DNA of 64,000 bases, taken from positions 167,157,107-167,221,106 of the forward strand of contig CP136061.1 in NCBI GenBank assembly GCA_032622095.1, read 5' to 3'. The DNA comes from Siphonodentalium dalli. Its lineage: Eukaryota > Mollusca > Scaphopoda > Gadilida > Siphonodentaliidae. Positions 37,145-50,949 of this stretch are shown here, one piece after another; within the stretch, counting starts at the first letter, position 1, and each line of letters opens with the position of its first letter. The notes under the pieces were generated by a model. That model made no database searches and was not told the origin of the DNA. It saw nothing but the letters and a program-made list of their open reading frames with translations. Both the position numbers and the translations under genes were made by a program.

Positions 37145-40100
37145 GGGCTCTTTCACGTTAAAGGTTGACCACAAGTGGCCAAACAGGGTGAAAAAAAAGT
37201 GTTTTTCAAATTACTTTTTCTTCGTTAATTCATGTTAGGAACATCATACTGGATCGTGAACTAAAGTTTCAGAGCAGTAGCAAGTGTATTTTGATTTTTC
37301 AGGTTTGGTCTATGCAGGATTCCCTCAAAATTGAAAATAATGAACAACTAATTTCTAATGTCTGAATTTTAATTATTATGCATCTGTTTCCAGAACGATA
37401 TCACACGACGTTGAGCATTGAACAATCAGAGAACATATATGTCAAAATTACTAAAAATATCTTTAAATTTCGATATTTTTCAAATTCATATGTAAATTAT
37501 GAACTCTTAATATCCATATTCCTTAATGGTTATTCTCTGATAATAGAAAGATGATTTAGTTGTGTAAAGATTTTACATCTAAAGTTGAAGTGCATGCTTT
37601 AAGGATTGTAATGTTGAAAACATTATCAAAATCGGACAACAATTGACTCAACAAGAGCATTTTTTTAAATCGCCAATTTCCACTGACTTATTCTCGGAGA
37701 GGACACCCTTTTTTAACATTCATTCTCTGTAGACATCAGTCTTGTAACTAGATGATAGAAAGATTACTGATTTCCATTGCCTTGTAATATATTTTATAGA
37801 ACTTGAATAGACCTGTCAAACTGAGAAAAGTGAAGATAAACATATTGAGACTCTTGGAAACATGGCAAATGATAAGTTGGGGCAAAATCTGTTGTCCCAA
37901 AAAGCCATAACCAGTTTTTATGTATGGTACACATAGTTTCGGTCCAGCTTGACTACTCATTGTCCGTCCGTCTGTCTATCCATACATAGACATTTTACGC
38001 ATGATGCGATAACTCAAACATTTTCTATGCAATCGGAACTGAATTTTGAATGAGTTTCTCAGCCCAAATTGCAGTACGAGTTTGAAAATGGGTTTGATCT
38101 GATTTTTTAATCATATAGGTATGGGCCTCTTCGACTTAGATTCATGCATGCTGCAATGACTAAAACATGTTATATCTGATCGGAACCAAATTTGGTAATT
38201 GGTTTGTGATTTCTCAGCCCAGAATACAGACCAAGTTCCAATATGGGTTCCAATTTTTTTTTACTGGAGTTATTGGCCTTTTTCGACTTAGAATTATTCA
38301 GATGTGAGGTATCCTGATTAATACAGGCTTCACTATATAAGAGACAAGAGACACCTACAGACAACGTGAATCTTTGAAATAGAGTTATTTTTTAGCTATC
38401 ATATGTTAGCCCTATTATAATCTGTAATGCATTGGCATTCATAAATGAATGGAGTTTCCAATTAAATTCTAAAAGGATAAATTAGAATAGTCCATTGTCC
38501 ATTGGTAGGGATTTTTTTCAGAATATGAGCAGACAGCGAACCCACAATTAATGTAGTAGTGTATTTAAAATTCAAAATTATTTGCAGTCTCACTGGGTGG
38601 ATTTCCATAATACATGTACTTCGTATTGAGCATTGCCATAAGACATAGTTTATAATTTGTTCATTTGGTCATGGTTGAGTGGATTTTAGGGGACACCGAT
38701 GGGGTGAGAAGATTAACATTGAGGGCTATGGGGTTGTCATGGATTTCATGTCAAGAACAGAAATCAATGCTTTTCTATGAAAGAAACAAATCTAGTGAGT
38801 GCTATTAGAGCATTTGGAAAAGGGGCGAGCAGTATCTTCAGTTTATCATGTCAGGAGCTTCAGGGGGTTCTAGTCAGGAGGCATTAAAGGGTCAGATAAC
38901 TCTAAATAAGATAAGTACTTCAAAAATCTATTTCTCCAGTCCAAGAAGGCAGATGAACATTGTTAATACTTGGTATGGATTATTGTGATAAACAATAGTT
39001 TTCAAGTTGTTCATCTTGTCATGGTTGATTGAAATTTAGGGGCCACAGAGTGAGCACAGAAGATTAACATTGAATATTATTGATTTTAGCGTTCAAGGTA
39101 ATTACAAAACATTGTGATGTGTGAAATAATTCTATTAGGGGCTACTTACTGTCTTTAATATGAATTATGATAAACTGTACTGAGTGTAATAAGGGTCATA
39201 GGGGCAGAATCCTCATCATATTATGGTGTATAAACATTGTATAGATAATACATTTGTTACTTGTATGGTCTCAACTATTTTCTTGAGAACTATGCTGACT
39301 ACCAGGGTATGAACTTTGTTCATATATCTCAGGTTGAAGGTCCTAGGGTATTCCAATATTAGTATATGCCTATCAATGTCAATTTGTCAAAGTGAGACTA
39401 CTAATGAAAATTGGCACAAGGACCAACAAATTCCAATAATTTGAGAATTTGTGTTATTATGTACATTTGTCTGTACTAATATTAGTACATTACAAAATAT
39501 ATAACTCTCTATAATTCAACATTATAACTGTAGATTATGATTCCAATCATAGCTTTTTACTATCGCCGAGGGATGGGTTAAACATGATCTGCCTCTTGTT
39601 AATAATCGGATATTTGTGAAAATACGATTATTTTAATATATGTACTTGTACTAAATATCACTTCCATATTATAAACAAATATCTTTGTTTACAATGCTAA
39701 ATTTATCCAGTTAAAAAGTAACAACTTATAGTATACTTAGAGAAGACAACGTTAATTTCAGTTTTGTATGTCTTGTCTTGTTGTCGTTTTCTCTGAGAAA
39801 ATTAACATAAATAACACATGGATTATTCCTTTAATATTGCAAGTAAGTACAGATACTCTGTAATCTGTTAAAAAATATGTACTCTCCGATAATTCAGGAC
39901 ATTTATATTTAACTATTGAGAAACACATGTTTTATGAACAACACTTCCATCAAACCACATGTAATCACTGACATGATTATAAATAATCAAGAAATTCTTC
40001 AGAATGACAATTTATTCAGACTATTGCAGTTGAGCAGACATGAATTGCCTCAAAGGAAATGAATGAAATAACACATTAGTAGCTCAAATTGGACACCGTA

Positions 40101-40976
40101 TGTTGCATAGACTGTATATTAATATAGTATATTATAAGTAAACCCCATTTTCATGAACAGAATGGTTATAGTTTAATATAAACCAATGTCTTCCAGAAAA
40201 TCTCTGGGTTCTATGCTTGAATTCTCGGAGAGGACATTTTTTTTAACATTTAATGAGCTGCTGTACGAAATCAGGATGGTTCAGCCCACCAATTAAAGTT
40301 TATACACCCTCAATACTAGTGACAGTTTACCCACAATACAAAATGATTTTCTCATTTCATTAGTATTAGCAGTTGACAAAGATTCTCGGAGAGGACAGAT
40401 TTTAACGGAATTTCTGTGCACATATTTTGGAGAATTGAATATAATTTAAATAGGATAATACACAGAAAAAGATTTTTACCATTTATCTTCTATACCATGA
40501 AATGTCCAACTGAACTATATTCCTGATCCATGGCTATTGTGAATTGCGTTAATGAAATGCTTTATTTTAGATTCACATTCTGTAAATCATTTAACGGAAT
40601 TTCTCAATAACCTTTAAATTCAAATATCATCAAACTGAATGCACGAAATCACTCAAAATTTTCACCACACAATCAACCAGACATAAGCTAAAGGTTAAAT
40701 GAGGACATTTTTGAAAAACCCATAACTACAAATAAATATAAGGAAAACAATATCATCACAGCAATGGTTGGCCACTCAAAATATGCCAAAATTGGTACCC
40801 ATCACCCTATAATTTTGTTAATTTTTCAAATGTAGCAGTGAAATTTTGCCTGCAGGTTGGGCTGGGTGTCAGTACTACAGAAATATTATTATGACACTCC
40901 TAACACAATGACAAATGCATCATTTTCCCGCCTATCCGAAAAATTCATTTTGTCAACCTTTAACGTGAAAGAGCCC
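37145..40976. mobile_element. 3,832-bp DNA transposon (non-autonomous) inside the satellite
   Basis: Perfect 25-bp terminal inverted repeats (37,145-37,169 and 40,952-40,976, beginning GGGCTCTTTCACGTTAAAGG) are flanked by the 4-bp duplication CCAT (37,141-37,144 and 40,977-40,980). The satellite monomer resumes in register on the right (CATCTACATTCC), so the insertion is precise. No frame above 70 codons is present, so there is no intact transposase. The 15-bp string TTCTCGGAGAGGACA occurs three times (37,691, 40,222 and 40,383), twice followed by TTTTTTAACATT. A minus-strand pearl-like fragment is nested inside. GGG ends with a 4-bp TSD do not let me fix the superfamily. Confidence 0.88.
37961..38330 (-). 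mobile_element. Pearl-like core fragment nested in the transposon
   Basis: On the minus strand it reads as two ~170-bp family-B-type monomers (GGAACCCATATTGGAACTTG, CTGGGCTGAGAAATC, CCAAATTTGGTTCCGATC) running into GACAGACGGACGGACAATG, which is the complement of 37,961-37,979. No clear 3' stem-loop follows. It has been carried along with, or inserted into, the larger transposon. Confidence 0.55.
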
Positions 40977-41144
40977 CCATCTACATTCCAATTTCAACAA
41001 CCATGACTAATTTCATGATGATCAGACTAAAGGTACGACCTGTAGCCCGTGCTAAAGGATTTAGTTAGACAAAGAGTAAAATCCCAGATGGCTGCTGGTG
41101 GCCATGTTTTTTGGCCGAATGACCCCAAAATGACTTGTTCCTAT

Positions 41145-44100
41145 CTACATGTCATTATTAACATTGATGACAAATTTAATGATGATCAGACTAAAGGTAC
41201 AACCTGTAGCCCGTGCTAAAGATTTAGTCATACAAAGAGTAAAATCCAAGATGGCTGCTGGCGACCATGTTTTTTGGCCGAATGACCCCAAAATTACTCG
41301 TTCCCATCTACATAGCATGTCAATATTATCATCCATGACAAATTTCATGATGATCAGACGAACAGTACGACCTGTGGCCCGTGCTAATGGATTAAATTTT
41401 GAAATCCAAGATGGCGGCCATGTTTTTTGTCCGAATGAACCCAAAATGACTCGTTCCCATCTACATTCCAACTTCAACAGCCATGACAAATTTTATGATG
41501 ATCAGACTAAAGGTACGACCTGTAGCCCGTGCTAAAGGATTTACTCATACAAAGAGTAAAATCCAAGATGGCTGCTGGCGACCATGTTTTTTGGCCGATT
41601 GACCCCAAAATTACTTGTTCCCATCTACATGTCAATATTATCATCCATGACAAATTTCATGATGATCAGACGAACAGTACGACCTGTGGCCCGTGCTAAT
41701 GGATTAAATTTTTAAATCCAAGATGGCCACTGGCAGCCATGTTTTTTGGCCGAATAACCCCAAAATTACTCGTTCCCATCTACATGTCATTATTAACATT
41801 CTTGACAAATTTTATGATGATCAGACTAAAAGTACGACCTGTAGCCCGTGCTAAATAATTTAGTCATACAAAGAGTAAAATCCAAGATGGCTGCTGGTGG
41901 CCATGTTTTTTGGCCGAACGACCCCAAAATGACTCGTTCCCATCTACATTCCAATTTCAACAACCATGACTAATTTTATGATGATCAGACTAAAGGTACA
42001 ACCTGTAACCCCAAAATTACTCGTTCCCATCTACATGTCAATATTATCATCCATGACAAATTTCATGATGATCAGACGAACAGTACGACCTGTGGCCTGT
42101 GCTAATGGATTAAATTTTGAAATCCAAGATGGCCACTGGCCATGTTTTTTGTCCAGATGACCCCAAAATGACTCGTTCCCATCTACATTCCAATTTCAAC
42201 AACCATGACTAATTTTATGATGATCAGACTAAAGGTACCACCTGTAGCCCGTGCTAAAGGATTTAGTCATACAAAGAGTAAAATCAAAGATGGCTGCTGG
42301 TGGCCATCTTTTTTGGCCGAATGACCCCAAAATGACTTGTTCCCATCTACATGTCATTATTAACATTCATGATGATCAGACTAAACGTACTACCTGAAAT
42401 CCAAGATGGCCGCTGGCGGCCATGTTTTTTGTCCGGATGACCCCAAAATGACTCGTTCCCATCTACATTTCAATTTCAACAACCATGACTAATTTTATGA
42501 TGATCAGACTAAAGGTACAACCTGTAGCCCGTGCTAAAGGATTTAGTCATACAAAGAGTAAAATCCAAGATAGCTGCTGGCGGCCATGTTTTTTGGCCGA
42601 ATGCCCCCAAAATTACTCGTTCCCATCTACATGTCAATATTATAATCCATGACAAATTTCATGATGATCAGACGAACAGTACGACCTGTGGCCCGTGCTA
42701 ATGGATTAAATTTTGAAATCCAAGATGGCCGCTGGCGGCCATGTTTTTTGTCCGGATGACCCCAAAATGACTCGTTCCCATCTACATTCCAATTTCAACA
42801 ACCATGACTAATTTTATGATGATCAGACTAAAGGTACAACCTGTAGCCCGTGCTAAAGGATTTAGTCATACAAAGAGTAAAATTCAAGATGGCTGCTGGC
42901 GACCATGTTTTTTGGCTGAATGACCCCAAAATTACTCGTTCCCATCTACATGTCAATATTATCATCCATGACAAATTTCATGATGATCAGACGAACAGTA
43001 TGACATGTGGCCCGTGCTAATGGATTAAATTTTGAAATCCAAGATGGCCACTGGCGGCCATGTTTTTTGTCCAGATGACCCCAAAATGACTCGTTCCCAT
43101 CTACATTCCAATTTCAACAACCATGACTAATTTCATGATGATCAGACAAAAGGTACGACCTGTAGCCCGTGCTAAAGGATTTAGTTAGACAAAGAGTAAA
43201 ATCCAAGATGGCTGCTGGTGGCCATGTTTTTTGGCCGAATGACCCCAAAATGACTTGTTCCTATCTACATGTCATTATTAACATTGATGACAAATTTAAT
43301 GATGATCAGACTAAAGGTACAACCTGTAGCCCGTGCTAAAGATTTAGTCATACAAAGAGTAAAATCCAAGATGGCTGCTGGCGACCATGTTTTTTGGCCG
43401 AATGACCCCAAAATTACTCGTTCCCATCTACATAGCATGTCAATATTATCATCCATGACAAATTTCATGATGATCAGACGAACAGTACGACCTGTGGCCC
43501 GTGCTAATGGATTAAATTTTGAAATCCAAGATGGCGGCCATGTTTTTTGTCCGAATGAACCCAAAATGACTCGTTCCCATCTACATTCCAACTTCAACAG
43601 CCATGACAAATTTTATGATGATCAGACTAAAGGTACGACCTGTAGCCCGTGCTAAAGGATTTACTCATACAAAGAGTAAAATCCAAGATGGCTGCTGGCG
43701 ACCATGTTTTTTGGCCGATTGACCCCAAAATTACTTGTTCCCATCTACATGTCAATATTATCATCCATGACAAATTTCATGATGATCAGACGAACAGTAC
43801 GACCTGTGGCCCGTGCTAATGGATTAAATTTTTAAATCCAAGATGGCCACTGGCAGCCATGTTTTTTGGCCGAATGACCCCAAAATTACTCGTTCCCATC
43901 TACATGTCATTATTAACATTCTTGACAAATTTTATGATGATCAGACTAAAAGTACGACCTGTAGCCCGTGCTAAATAATTTAGTCATACAAAGAGTAAAA
44001 TCCAAGATGGCTGCTGGTGGCCATGTTTTTTGGCCGAACGACCCCAAAATGACTCGTTCCCATCTACATTCCAATTTCAACAACCATGACTAATTTTATG

Positions 44101-45260
44101 ATGATCAGACTAAAGGTACAACCTGTAACCCCAAAATTACTCGTTCCCATCTACATGTCAATATTATCATCCATGACAAATTTCATGATGATCAGACGAA
44201 CAGTACGACCTGTGGCCTGTGCTAATGGATTAAATTTTGAAATCCAAGATGGCCACTGGCCATGTTTTTTGTCCAGATGACCCCAAAATGACTCGTTCCC
44301 ATCTACATTCCAATTTCAACAACCATGACTAATTTTATGATGATCAGACTAAAGGTACCACCTGTAGCCCGTGCTAAAGGATTTAGTCATACAAAGAGTA
44401 AAATCAAAGATGGCTGCTGGTGGCCATCTTTTTTGGCCGAATGACCCCAAAATGACTTGTTCCCATCTACATGTCATTATTAACATTCATGACAAATTTA
44501 ATGATGATCAGACTAAAGGTACAACCTGTAGCCCGTGCTAAAGAATTTAGTCATACAAAGAGTAAAATCCAAGATAGCTGCTGGCGGCCATGTTTTTTGG
44601 CCGAATGCCCCCAAAATTACTCGTTCCCATCTACATGTCAATATTATCATCCATGACAAATTTCATGATGATCAGACGAACAGTACGACCTGTGGCCCGT
44701 GCTAATGGATTAAATTTTGAAATCCAAGATGGCGGCCATGTTTTTTGTCCGAATGAACCCAAAATGACTCGTTCCCATCTACATTCCAATTTCAACAGCC
44801 ATGACAAATTTTATGATGATCAGACTAAACGTACGACCTGTAGCTCGTGCTAAAGGATTTAGTCATACAAAGAGTAAAATCCAAGATGGCTGCTGGCGAC
44901 AATGTTTTTTGGCCGAATGACCCCAAAATTGCACGTTCCCATCTACATGTCATTGTTAATATCCATGACACATTTTATGATGATCAGACTAAAGGTACGA
45001 CCTGCAGCCCGTGCTAAAGAATTTAGTCATACAAAGAGTCAAATCCAAGATGGCTGCTGGCGGCCATGTTTTTTGGCCGATTGACCCCAAAATTATTCGT
45101 TCCCATCTACATGTCAATATTATCATCCATGACAAATTTCATGATGATCAGACGAACAGTATGACCTGTGGCCCGTGCCAATGGATTAAATTTTGAAATC
45201 CAAGATGGCCGCTGGCGGCCATGTTTTTTGTCCAGATGACCCCAAAATGACTCGTTCCCA
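41145..45260 (+). repeat. Satellite segment duplicated at 2,120 bp
   Basis: Distinctive variants repeat with a 2,120-bp offset: the 5-base insertion giving CATCTACATAGCATGTC (41,311 and 43,431), the truncated monomer CAACCTGTAACCCCAAAATT (42,000 and 44,120) and the shortened GGCCACTGGCCATG (42,132 and 44,252). The shared stretch runs at least 1.3 kb and then diverges at about 42,370. The ATAGC insertion marks six places in all (27,971; 34,131; 41,311; 43,431; 46,711; 48,481), showing a common higher-order origin. Confidence 0.8.
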
Positions 45261-48200
45261 TCTACATTCCAATTTCAACAACCATGACTAATTTTATGAT
45301 GATCAGACTAAAGGTACAACCTGTAGCCCGTGCTAAAGGATTTAGTCATACAAAGAGTAAAATCCAAGATGGCTGCTGGCGACCATGTTTTTTGGCCGAA
45401 TGACCCCAAAATTGCACTTTCCCATCTACATGTCATTGTTAATATCCATGACACATTTTATGATGATCAGACTAAAGGTACGACCTGCAGCCCGTGCTAA
45501 AGAATTTAGTCATACAAAGAGTCAAATCCAAGATGGCTGCTGGCGGCCATGTTTTTTGGCCGATTGACCCCAAAATTACTCGTTCCCATCTACATGTCAA
45601 TATTATCATCCATGACAAATTTCATGATGATCAGACGAACAGTATGACCTGTGGCCCGTGCCAATGGATTAAATTTTGAAATCCAAGATGGCCGCTGGCG
45701 GCCATGTTTTTTGTCCGGATGACCCCAAAATGACTCGTTCCCATCTACATTCCAATTTCAACAACCATGACTAATTTTATGATGATCAGACTAAAGGTAC
45801 AACCTGTAGCCCGTGCTAAAGGATTTAGTCATACAAAGAGTAAAATCCAAGATGGCTGCTGGCGACCATGTTTTTTGGCCGAATGACCCCAAAATTACTC
45901 GTTCCCATCTACATGTCAATATTATCATCCATGACAAATTTCATGATGATAAGACGAACAGTACGACCTGTGGCCCGTGCTAATGGATTAAATTTTGAAA
46001 TCCAAGATGGCCGCTGGCGGCCATGTTTTTTGTCCGGATCACCCCAAAATGACTCGTTCCCATCTACATTCCAATTTCAACAACCATGACTAATTTTATG
46101 ATGATCAGACTAAAGGTACAACCTGTAGCCCGTGCTAAAGGATTTAGTCATACAAAGAGTAAAATTCAAGATGACTGCTGGCGACCATGTTTTTTGGCTG
46201 AATGACCCCAAAATTACTCGTTCCCATCTACATGTCAATATTATCATCCATGACAAATTTCATGATGATCAGACGAACAGTATGACCTGTGGCCCGTGCT
46301 AATGGATTAAATTTTGAAATCCAAGATGGCCACTGGCGGCCATGTTTTTTGTCCAGATGACCCCAAAATGACTTGTTCCCATCTACATTCCAATTTCAAC
46401 AACCATGACTAATTTCATGATGATCAGACTAAAGGTACGACCTGTAGCCCGTGCTAAAGGATTTAGTTAGACAAAGAGTAAAATCCAAGATGGCTGCTGG
46501 TGGCCATGTTTTTTGGCCGAATGACCCCAAAATGACTTGTTCCTATCTACATGTCATTATTAACATTGATGACAAATTTAATGATGATCAGACTAAAGGT
46601 ACAACCTGTAGCCCGTGCTAAAGATTTAGTCATACAAAGAGTAAAATCCAAGATGGCTGCTGGCGACCATGTTTTTTGGCCGAATGACCCCAAAATTACT
46701 CGTTCCCATCTACATAGCATGTCAATATTATCATCCATGACAAATTTCATGATGATCAGACGAACAGTACGACCTGTGGCCCGTGCTAATGGATTAAATT
46801 TTGAAATCCAAGATGGCGGCCATGTTTTTTGTCCGAATGAACCCAAAATGACTCGTTCCCATCTACATTCCAATTTCAACAGCCATGACAAATTTTATGA
46901 TGATCAGACTAAACGTACGACCTGTAGCTCGTGCTAAAGGATTTAGTCATACAAAGAGTAAAATCCAAGATGGCTGCTGGCGACAATGTTTTTTGGCCGA
47001 ATGACCCCAAAATTGCACGTTCCCATCTACATGTCATTGTTAATATCCATGACACATTTTATGATGATCAGACTAAAGGTACGACCTGCAGCCCGTGCTA
47101 AAGAATTTAGTCATACAAAGAGTCAAATCCAAGATGGCTGCTGGCGGCCATGTTTTTTGGCCGATTGACCCCAAAATTATTCGTTCCCATCTACATGTCA
47201 ATATTATCATCCATGACAAATTTCATGATGATCAGACGAACAGTATGACCTGTGGCCCGTGCCAATGGATTAAATTTTGAAATCCAAGATGGCCGCTGGC
47301 GGCCATGTTTTTTGTCCGGATGACCCCAAAATGACTCGTTCCCATCTACATTCCAATTTCAACAACCATGACTAATTTTATGATGATCAGACTAAAGGTA
47401 CAACCTGTAGCCCGTGCTAAAGGATTTAGTCATACAAAGAGTAAAATCCAAGATGGCTGCTGGCGACCATGTTTTTTGGCCGAATGACCCCAAAATTGCA
47501 CGTTCCCATCTACATGTCATTGTTAATATCCATGACACATTTTATGATGATCAGACTAAAGGTACGACCTGCAGCCCGTGCTAAAGAATTTAGTCATACA
47601 AAGAGTCAAATCCAAGATGGCTGCTGGCGGCCATGTTTTTTGGCCGATTGACCCCAAAATTACTCGTTCCCATCTACATGTCAATATTATCATCCATGAC
47701 AAATTTCATGATGATCAGACGAACAGTATGACCTGTGGCCCGTGCCAATGGATTAAATTTTGAAATCCAAGATGGCTGCTGGCGGCCATGTTTTTTGTCC
47801 GGATGACCCCAAAATGACTCGTTCCCATCTACATTCCAATTTCAACAACCATGACTAATTTTATGATGATCAGACTAAAGGTACAACCTGTAGCCCGTGC
47901 TAAAGGATTTAGTCATACAAAGAGTAAAATTCAAGATGACTGCTGGCGACCATGTTTTTTGGCTGAATGACCCCAAAATTACTCGTTCCCATCTACATGT
48001 CAATATTATCATCCATGACAAATTTCATGATGATCAGACGAACAGTATGACCTGTGGCCCGTGCTAATGGATTAAATTTTGAAATCCAAGATGGCCACTG
48101 GCGGCCATGTTTTTTGTCCAGATGACCCCAAAATGACTCGTTCCCATCTACATTCCAATTTCAATAACCATGACTAATTTCATGATGATCAGACTAAAGG

Positions 48201-49759
48201 TACGACCTGTAGCCCGTGCTAAAGGATTTAGTTAGACAAAGAGTAAAATCCAAGATGGCTGCTGGTGGCCATGTTTTTTGGCCGAATGACCCCAAAATGA
48301 CTTGTTCCTATCTACATGTCATTATTAACATTGATGACAAATTTAATGATGATCAGACTAAAGGTACAACCTGTAGCCCGTGCTAAAGATTTAGTCATAC
48401 AAAGAGTAAAATCCAAGATGGCTGCTGGCGACCATGTTTTTTGGCCGAATGACCCCAAAATTACTCGTTCCCATCTACATAGCATGTCAATATTATCATC
48501 CATGACAAATTTCATGATGATCAGACGAACAGTACGACCTGTGGCCCGTGCCAATTGATTAAATTTTGAAATCCAAGATGGCGGCCATGTTTTTTGTCCG
48601 AATGAACCCAAAATGACTCGTTCCCATCTACATTCCAACTTCAACAGCCATGACAAATTTTATGATGATCAGACAAAAGGTACGACCTGTAGCCCGTGCT
48701 AAAGGATTTACTCATACAAAGAGTAAAATCCAAGATGGCTGCTGGCGACCATGTTTTTTGGCTGAATGACCCCAAAATTGCACGTTCCCATCTACATGTC
48801 AATATTATCATCCATGACAAATTTCATGATGATCAGACGAACAGTACGACCTGTGGCCTGTGCTAATGGATTAAATTTTGAAATCCAAGATGGCCACTGG
48901 CGGCCATGTTTTTTGTCCAGATGACCCCAAAATGACTCGTTCCCATCTACATTCCAATTTCAACAACCATGACTAATTTTATGATGATCAGACTAAAGGT
49001 ACCACCTGTAGCCCGTGCTAAAGGATTTAGTCATACAAAGAGTAAAATCAAAGATGGCTGCTGGTGGCCATCTTTTTTGGCCGAATGACCCCAAAATGAC
49101 TTGTTCCCATCTACATGTCATTATTAACATTCATGACAAATTTAATGATGATCAGACTAAAGGTACAACCTGTAGCCCGTGCTAAAGAATTTAGTCATAC
49201 AAAGAGTAAAATCCAAGATAGCTGCTGGCGGCCATGTTTTTTGGCCGAATGCCCCCAAAATTACTCGTTCCCATCTACATGTCAATATTATCATCCATGA
49301 CAAATTTCATGATGATCAGACGAACAGTACGACCTGTGGCCCGTGCTAATGGATTAAATTTTGAAATCCAAGATGGCGGCCATGTTTTTTGTCCGAATGA
49401 ACCCAAAATGACTTGTTCCCATCTACATTCCAATTTCAACAGCCATGACAAATTTTATGATGATCAGACTAAACGTACGACCTGTAGCTCGTGCTAAAGG
49501 ATTTAGTCATACAAAGAGTAAAATCCAAGATGGCTGCTGGCGACCATGTTTTTTGGCCGAATGACCCCAAAATTGCACGTTCCCAACTACATGTCATTGT
49601 TAATATCCATGACACATTTTATGATGATCAGACTAAAGGTACGACCTGCAGCCCGTGCTAAAGAATTTAGTCATACAAAGAGTCAAATCCAAGATGGCTG
49701 CTGGCGGCCATGTTTTTTGGCCGATTGACCCCAAAATTACTCGTTCCCATCTACATGTC

Positions 49760-49882
49760 CAGCCCTCATAATTGGCTACGGCAATCGGCAATGCCGAAGC
49801 CATTTGCTGAAGCAAACTGGGCCACGATAACGGGTTGCCGTAGCAGATTGCCGAAGCCAAACAATCTGAATTAAAAGGGCTG
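49760..49882. mobile_element. 123-bp MITE inserted in the satellite
   Basis: Foreign sequence interrupts a monomer between two copies of CATGTC (49,754-49,759 and 49,883-49,888), a 6-bp TSD. The ends are inverted (CAGCCCT and AGGGCTG, with AATT a few bases in). The interior contains GGCTACGGCAA paired with TTGCCGTAGC and two copies of TTGCCGAAGCC or a close variant. It has no coding capacity. The superfamily is not assigned. The minus-strand frame at 49,633-49,950 is an artefact of the insertion. Confidence 0.8.
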
Positions 49883-50949
49883 CATGTCAATATTATCATC
49901 CATGACAAATTGATGATCAGACGAACAGTATGACCTGTGGCCCGTGCCAATGGATTAAATTTTGAAATCCAAGATGGCCGCTGGCGGCCATGTTTTTTGT
50001 CCGGATGACCCCAAAATGACTCGTTCCCATCTACATTCCAATTTCAACAACCATGACTAATTTTATGATGATCAGACTAAAGGTACAACCTGTAGCCCGT
50101 GCTAAAGGATTTAGTCATACAAAGAGTAAAATCCAAGATGGCTGCTGGCGACCATGTTTTTTTGGCTGAATGACCCCAAAATTACTCGTTCCCATCTACA
50201 TGTCAATATTATCATCCATGACAAATTTCATGATGATCAGACGAACAGTACGACCTGTGGCCCGTGCTAATGGATTAAATTTTGAAATCCAAGATGGCCG
50301 CTGGCGGCCATGTTTTTTGTCCGGATGACCCCAAAATGACTCGTTCACATCTACATTCCAATTTCAACAACCATGACTAATTTTATGATGATCAGACTAA
50401 AGGTACAACCTGTAGCCCGTGCTAAAGGATTTAGTCATACAAAGAGTAAAATCCAAGATGGCTGCTAGCGACCATGTTTTTTGGCCGAATGACCCCAAAA
50501 TTGCACGTTCCCATCTACATGTCATTGTTAATATCCATGACACATTTTATGATGATCAGACTAAAGGTACGACCTGCAGCCCGTGCTAAAGAATTTAGTC
50601 ATACAAAGAGTCAAATCCAAGATGGCTGCTGGCGGCCATGTTTTTTGGCCGATTGACCCCAAAATTACTCGTTCCCATCTACATGTCAATATTATCATCC
50701 ATGACAAATTTCACGATGATCAGACGAACAGTATGACCTGTGGCCCGTGCCAATGGATTAAATTTTGAAATCCAAGATGGCCGCTGGCGGCCATGTTTTT
50801 TGTCCGGATGACCCCAAAATGACTCGTTCCCATCTACATTCCAATTTCAACAACCATGACAAATTTTATGATGATCAGACTAAAGGTACAACCTGTAGCC
50901 CGTGCTAAAGGATTTAGTCATACAAAGAGTAAAATCCAAGATGGCTGCT

